The notes under the pieces were generated by a model. That model saw only the letters and a program-made list of their open reading frames with translations. It did not search any database and was not told the DNA's origin. Shown here one piece after another: positions 57,880-64,000 of a stretch of DNA of 64,000 bases (positions are counted from its first letter, which is position 1; every line of letters starts with the position of its first letter). The stretch spans positions 33,497 through 97,496 of the forward strand of contig NZ_BCSG01000019.1 in assembly GCF_001570745.1 (NCBI RefSeq), written 5' to 3'. The stretch is from Alicyclobacillus mali NBRC 102425 (GTDB taxonomy: Bacteria > Bacillota > Bacilli > Alicyclobacillales > Alicyclobacillaceae). Position numbers and translations under genes: made by a program.

Positions 57880-58203
57880 TCATCCCACCTTTCCCACATC
57901 GAGCGGCGCTAGGCTCACGGTCAGCGTCTGCCGGACGCGATTCTGGCCATCAAGCCCCATCGCGACGAGCGCCGATCCGTCTTCGACAAACTCGGTCACA
58001 TCCTGGATGTAGAGCAGGCCGTCCGGATCGCGAAAACGAAGGTGCAGGCGATACAGCCCGTCGCCGAACATGCCCACCTCGTCGAGCGTCGCGCTCGCGT
58101 TGCGCAGGTACGCCTCCGGATTCACCTCGAGGTGCACGTACACCCGGGAGCCGCGCCACGCCTCGAGCCGCTCCTTCGCCTCCGCGGCGCCAAGCGTCCT
58201 CAT
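57880..58203 (-). CDS. yojF: YojF-like protein (DUF1806)
   Basis: A 107-residue protein with VYVHLEVNPEAYLRNASATLDEVG and GLYRLHLRFRDPDGLLYIQDVTEF, matching the YojF family. Function is unknown, but it is consistently paired with bshB2. The ATG at 58203 overlaps the sulfurtransferase stop (ATGA). Confidence 0.8.
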   Translation of the reverse strand: MRTLGAAEAKERLEAWRGSRVYVHLEVNPEAYLRNASATLDEVGMFGDGLYRLHLRFRDPDGLLYIQDVTEFVEDGSALVAMGLDGQNRVRQTLTVSLAPLDVGKVG

Positions 58204-59054
58204 GGCGCCCACGCCCCCGGTTCATCCCCTGTGGCGACAGGATTCTCGAGGTACGAGACCCAGTCGCTCCAGCTCCCCGGATACAGCTTCGCCGGGATGC
58301 CCGCGAGTTCAAGCGCGAAGAGCGTGGAACAGGCCGTCACGCCCGATCCGCAGTACACGGCGATATGCTTCCCACACTTCGCCAGATCTGCAAAGCGAGC
58401 GCGCTGCTCTTCGGGCGAACGCCACGTGCCGTCTTCCTTCAGCCCCTGCTCCCACGGATGGTTCAAGGCGCCCGGGATATGCCCGGCTTTCGGATCGATA
58501 GGTTCCACGTCGCCGCGGTACCGCTCGGGGCTGCGCGCGTCGACAAGCACAAGGCTTCCCTCGCGCAGTCCCCGCCGGACCGCGTCCACGTCGACCGTCT
58601 CGCCCGCGCGCAGCCTGACCTCGACACTGCCCGGCCGAGACTCGGGCACCACAGGCGTCACAGGCCTGTTTTCCCTCGTCCATCGCTTCCATCCGCCATC
58701 CAGGATTCGCACGTCCGCGAGCCCGATGTGGCGCATCAGCCACCACGCGCGCGCCGCCATCCCCTCGCCCGCGTCGTAGACCACCACCGTGGAGTGCGGT
58801 CGCACGCCGCACACCGAAAGTCGCGCGGCGAACCGGTTCCAGTCCGGCAGCGGATGGCGCCCGCCGTGTTCTCCCTTGGGCGAAGACAGATCCCGGTCGA
58901 GGTGGAGATAGTACGCGCCGGGAATGTGCGCTTCCCGATACGCGCGCTCGCCAGCCTCCGGGTCCGACAGCTGAAACCGGCAGTCAAACACGACCATCTC
59001 GCCTTGGCCGAGCCGCGCGGCGAGATCGTTAGGCTGGATCAGGAGTGCCGTCAC
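58200..59054 (-). CDS. Two-domain sulfurtransferase (thiosulfate / 3-mercaptopyruvate type)
   Basis: A 284-residue tandem rhodanese. The N-terminal domain (about 1-130) lacks an active-site cysteine loop. The C-terminal domain has the catalytic loop YCGSGVTAC (about 237-245). CGSGVTA is typical of mercaptopyruvate-type enzymes. It overlaps the SDR gene upstream and yojF downstream by 4 bases each, so it is tightly coupled in the bacillithiol operon. Confidence 0.9.
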   Translation of the reverse strand: MTALLIQPNDLAARLGQGEMVVFDCRFQLSDPEAGERAYREAHIPGAYYLHLDRDLSSPKGEHGGRHPLPDWNRFAARLSVCGVRPHSTVVVYDAGEGMAARAWWLMRHIGLADVRILDGGWKRWTRENRPVTPVVPESRPGSVEVRLRAGETVDVDAVRRGLREGSLVLVDARSPERYRGDVEPIDPKAGHIPGALNHPWEQGLKEDGTWRSPEEQRARFADLAKCGKHIAVYCGSGVTACSTLFALELAGIPAKLYPGSWSDWVSYLENPVATGDEPGAWAP

Positions 59055-59836
59055 GAAGTCGTCCCCCTTCGGTTGAACACGCGCGCGCCCGCCTGATCGA
59101 TGGACGTCACGATCATCTCGTCGATGTTCACATGCGCCGGACGCGTGACGGCAAACACGATGCAGTCCGCGATGTCGTCCGCCGTGAGCGGTCGCACGCC
59201 CTGATACACCTTCGTGGCCTCAGCGGCGTCACCGTGGAACCGGACCAGGCTGAACTCCGTCTCCACCATGCCCGGATCGATGGACGTCACGCGCACCGGC
59301 TTGCCCAGCAGCTCGTGGCGCAGCGCCTCGGTAATGGCCCGAACCGCGAACTTCGTCGCGCAGTACACGCTGCCGCCGGCGTACGACTCGTGGCCCGCGA
59401 TGGAACCGAGGTTGACGATGTGTCCGTCGCCGGACGCCGCGATGTGAGGCAGGAAGCGCTTCGTCATGCGCATGAGACCCATGACGTTCGTATCGAGCAT
59501 CTCCTGCCAATCTGACTCATCCGCGGTTTCCACCGGATCCCGCCCCAAAGCCTTCCCCGCGTTATTCACGAGGACGTGCACCTTGTCAAAGTGCCGAATG
59601 ACGCCTTCCACGAACGCGTCGATGCTGGCTGCGCTCGTCACGTCGAGCTCCGCCGCGTATGCGGCCTTCCCCGATTCCCGGGCGATCTCGTCGACGAGAT
59701 CGGCGAGGCGCTCCTTGCGGCGCGCCCCCACCCCCACGTCGAACCCCGCGCGCGCGAGCGCCAGGGCTGTCTGCCGGCCAATGCCGCTCGACGCCCCGGT
59801 CACCACCGCGACTTTGCCACGTCCGTCGATTGCCAT
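59051..59836 (-). CDS. Short-chain dehydrogenase/reductase
   Basis: A 261-residue classical SDR using NAD(P). The cofactor site is VTGASSGIGRQTALALARAG, and NNAG with the catalytic YCATKFAV (Tyr and Lys) is present. ATG 59836 follows AAAGGGTGTGAG; a longer frame has no support. First gene of the five-gene operon. The substrate is unknown. Confidence 0.88.
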   Translation of the reverse strand: MAIDGRGKVAVVTGASSGIGRQTALALARAGFDVGVGARRKERLADLVDEIARESGKAAYAAELDVTSAASIDAFVEGVIRHFDKVHVLVNNAGKALGRDPVETADESDWQEMLDTNVMGLMRMTKRFLPHIAASGDGHIVNLGSIAGHESYAGGSVYCATKFAVRAITEALRHELLGKPVRVTSIDPGMVETEFSLVRFHGDAAEATKVYQGVRPLTADDIADCIVFAVTRPAHVNIDEMIVTSIDQAGARVFNRRGTTS

Positions 59837-59944
59837 CGCTTGCTCACACCCTTTCAAGGCAGTTGGGCGACCGTCGTGTCGGCGTTCGCCAGGATGCCAT
59901 ACGCTGAACTGCACAGTTGCTCCGCACGAAGGAGGATGCTCCCC

Positions 59945-60271
59945 ATGCCATGCCCCGAGGTCGTCACGGGTCACGTCGCGATTCCAGGCGAGGACTTTCG
60001 CCGTATTCAGGAGGCCGTCGATCACGGCCAAAATCTATGGCGCTTAAGCCCCGTCCGAACCGCGCAGGAGGTGGGGACGCGCCATCTGGGGTTTCGAATG
60101 AACGACATTTACACGTTGGTCGAACAGTACCGCGACGCGGACAGCGGGCTCATGCACGCGGTGGTGCGCGTCAAGCACCGCGATTGCGTCTACCTGGTTC
60201 GCCTGTATCAGCCCGTCAAACAGGGCCCCGGCGGCATCTGGGTGGTTGAATCGGTGGAGGAGATCACCTGA
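59945..60271 (+). CDS. Hypothetical protein
   Basis: A 108-residue soluble protein. ATG 59945 lies nine bases after GAAGGAGG. It has a beta-rich C-terminal half (MHAVVRVKHRDCVYLVRLYQP). No family is recognised. It is divergent from the SDR operon, 108 bases away. Confidence 0.62.
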   Translation: MPCPEVVTGHVAIPGEDFRRIQEAVDHGQNLWRLSPVRTAQEVGTRHLGFRMNDIYTLVEQYRDADSGLMHAVVRVKHRDCVYLVRLYQPVKQGPGGIWVVESVEEIT

Positions 60272-62401
<2,130 letters not shown>

Positions 62402-62413
62402 GGAGTGGAGCGC

Positions 62414-63292
62414 TTGGAAACGAAAGATCTGGAACTGTTTCTCGCCGTGGCGCGCAACCGGTCCATCTCGCGCACCGCGGACCAACTCTACATGTCCCAA
62501 TCCACCGTGACGAACCGCCTGCAGCGGCTCGAGCGCGATCTCGGCTGCCAACTGTTCACCCGCACGCCCGGCGGCGTCCAGCTGACGGAGGAGGGCAAGC
62601 GGATTTATCCGCTCGCGGAGCGCATGGTGGACCTCGAGCACCGCATGCTCGAGCCGTCCAGGCGCGCGGTGCGGACGCTCCGCGTCATGAGCGGGCGCGC
62701 CTTCGTCTCCACCGACGTGCCAAAGTGCCTCCATCAGATTTTGCAAGTGACTGAGGTGCGCCTGCAGGTCCGAATGGGCATGTACGAGGATATGGTCGAG
62801 GCGCTCATCGGGAATCAGGTGGACTTCTGCTTTCTGGGCGAGCCCATCCACCATCCGCGCGTGCGGCTCATCGAATATCCGCCGGATGCCATCGATCTCG
62901 TCGTTCCGCGCGGCCATCGGTTTGTGCACGACCTCCCGTCCATCGGCGCACTCGCGGAGGAACCCTTTATCGCGTTTGCGGACACCACGGCGCCGTTCCG
63001 GCGGCGCGTCGCGATGCTCCTCGCCAAGTACAACGTGTATCCAGACGTGCGCATGGAGCTCGATTCCATCGACGGGATCAAGGCAATGGTGGCGCAGGGG
63101 CTCGGCATCTCGCTCCTTCCCCGGCGCACACTGCACGACGCCGATGCCAAGGGCGTGGTGGCCATCCCCTTGTCGGATCCGCACTTCTGCCGGCCCACCT
63201 TCCTGGCGTATCCGGATGCCATTGAGCACGAGGAACTGACGAAGGCGTTTATTGCCATTGTGACGCAGCACTATGGGGGAAAGCGAGCGTGA
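62414..63292 (+). CDS. LysR-type transcriptional regulator
   Basis: A 292-residue LTTR. The N-terminal winged helix is LELFLAVARNRSISRTADQL..SQSTVTNRLQRLERDLG, followed by a periplasmic-binding-protein-like effector domain (about 90-290). TTG 62414 is better spaced from GAGGAG than GTG 62405. Target genes and ligand are unknown. It is probably cotranscribed with mnmA. Confidence 0.88.
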   Translation: METKDLELFLAVARNRSISRTADQLYMSQSTVTNRLQRLERDLGCQLFTRTPGGVQLTEEGKRIYPLAERMVDLEHRMLEPSRRAVRTLRVMSGRAFVSTDVPKCLHQILQVTEVRLQVRMGMYEDMVEALIGNQVDFCFLGEPIHHPRVRLIEYPPDAIDLVVPRGHRFVHDLPSIGALAEEPFIAFADTTAPFRRRVAMLLAKYNVYPDVRMELDSIDGIKAMVAQGLGISLLPRRTLHDADAKGVVAIPLSDPHFCRPTFLAYPDAIEHEELTKAFIAIVTQHYGGKRA

Positions 63293-63465
63293 TGGAATCG
63301 CACGTGGGCTTCCCCAGCTGTCCCTGTGTACATGTATCCATCCGGGAGGCTGGGTGAAGTCCTTTTTCGTTCTCTAACGCAATCGTCTTCGTGCATGCAA
63401 ACCGACACGCACAAGTATCACTTGATCTATGTACAGGAAATTCATTGGTGTGGTATGTACAAAGC
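63293..63465. other. Lower-GC intergenic region
   Basis: 173 bases between the LysR gene and the last gene. Base composition shifts to lower GC from about here to the end of the window. No clear promoter, repeat or RNA was found. Confidence 0.4.
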
Positions 63466-64000
63466 ATGCAGAATGAAGAACTGGAAGTGTCCATGATGAC
63501 TGTGTTGTACAGGTATCTGGTTTCCATGGTCGTCGCGGCTTTATGGACCGTTGCCGAAGAACTGGTGAGTTCCTTCGTCAATTACGGACCCATTACGAAT
63601 TCAACGTACGGAGTCATTGCCCCAATGTTTGTCGTGTTGATGCCCGTATTGGCAAACGCCTTTTCAGTTCCTTTCGCGCGGGACTTTATCCATCTCGGCA
63701 GAATGAGGCTGCCGACGTTAAGGGATTTCTTTGTCTTTCTTCGAGTCAGTATATTAGCATACATCCTGTTTTTTGCATCGAATTTTTGTTTTCGTTCGAT
63801 GAATGACAACCCTTTTCCATCCCTTCGATGGTTTCTTTGGCTGCTGATTCTGGTGTGTTTTTCGGTGTTGGCGTTTGGAGCAAGCGGTCTTGCTTTTCTT
63901 TGTAGCTTCCGGGACCGCTCTGCACTTCGATGTTTTTCGAGAGCCTTGACAATCTACAAAAACAACTTCCTAAAAACAACTGGCATCAGCATTTCGGTTC
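63466..64000 (+). CDS. Unidentified four-TM membrane protein (partial, runs off the window)
   Basis: An open frame without a stop to the end of the window. About four hydrophobic segments are visible (including LVSMVVAALWTVAEELV, FVVLMPVLANAFSV, LRVSILAYILFFAS and WFLWLLILVCFSVLAFGAS). ATG 63466, TTG 63445 or ATG 63493 could be the start; none has a strong ribosome site. Base composition is clearly lower in GC than in the neighbours, which may mark recent acquisition. No family is recognised. Confidence 0.55.
   Translation, partial: MQNEELEVSMMTVLYRYLVSMVVAALWTVAEELVSSFVNYGPITNSTYGVIAPMFVVLMPVLANAFSVPFARDFIHLGRMRLPTLRDFFVFLRVSILAYILFFASNFCFRSMNDNPFPSLRWFLWLLILVCFSVLAFGASGLAFLCSFRDRSALRCFSRALTIYKNNFLKTTGISISV

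Overview
The window looks like chromosomal DNA of an acidophilic, thermophilic, spore-forming Firmicute close to Alicyclobacillus. The reasons are high GC, strong GGAGG-type ribosome binding sites with many GTG and TTG starts, Bacillus-type sporulation genes (ytrH, ytrI, sigK), a Bacillus-type SUF operon, bacillithiol genes (yojF, bshB2), a YtpB-type terpene synthase and Bacillus-type LexA boxes. Almost all of the sequence is core-like chromosome. No rRNA, tRNA or CRISPR array was seen.

Layout. 1-4.5 kb: a 3' gene remnant, a MazG-like protein, D-amino acid aminotransferase, HIT and OsmC proteins, a cupredoxin-like protein, and an overlapping PAP2 phosphatase / phospholipase D-like pair. 4.6-9.3 kb: an SOS-type mutagenesis cassette (ImuB-like Y-family protein, a DUF6504 protein, error-prone DnaE2) behind two LexA boxes. 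9.3-12.8 kb: a SWIM-domain protein and an SNF2 helicase. 12.9-15.2 kb: ytrH-ytrI-yfhH and an Xaa-Pro peptidase. 15.3-22.2 kb: amino acid permease, ispH with a coupled small membrane protein, pncB, an inositol-phosphatase family protein and small genes. 22.2-28.6 kb: sufC-D-S-U-B, a Rieske ferredoxin, an Rrf2/IscR-like regulator and sufT, with an IscR-like palindrome ahead of sufC. 28.7-36.4 kb: ald, an ECF sigma factor with a putative anti-sigma partner, pyrD, fabI, sodA, iadA and folE. 36.5-41.7 kb: a two-domain putative glycosidase, an SGNH hydrolase and an interrupted sigK. 41.7-51.3 kb: an HtrA protease, a split dynamin pair, a terpene synthase, folB, YihY, an RluA-type enzyme, an Nfu protein and an acetyltransferase. 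51.4-64 kb: pcrA, a cyclophilin lipoprotein, the SDR-sulfurtransferase-yojF-bshB2-acyl-CoA dehydrogenase operon, mnmA, a LysR regulator and a lower-GC membrane gene running off the end.

The most interesting feature is sigK, the late mother-cell sigma factor gene. It is split after codon 65 by a compact 2,444-bp element holding only a large serine recombinase and a DedA-family membrane protein. The two sigK parts share AAG at the junctions and rejoin in frame to a 243-residue sigma-K. Joining the element ends gives a candidate attP with 10-bp inverted arms (9/10 match) centred exactly on the shared AA. On the excised circle the recombinase frame would run without a stop into the DedA frame. 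This resembles the B. subtilis skin element in principle, but it is far smaller and carries DedA as cargo.

Several neighbouring genes form working units: the LexA-controlled translesion cassette, the self-regulated SUF operon, the bacillithiol/sulfur operon, and the sigma / anti-sigma pair. Where the longest reading frame extends upstream of the likely start, the start was chosen by ribosome binding site and family fit; most of these choices are inference.
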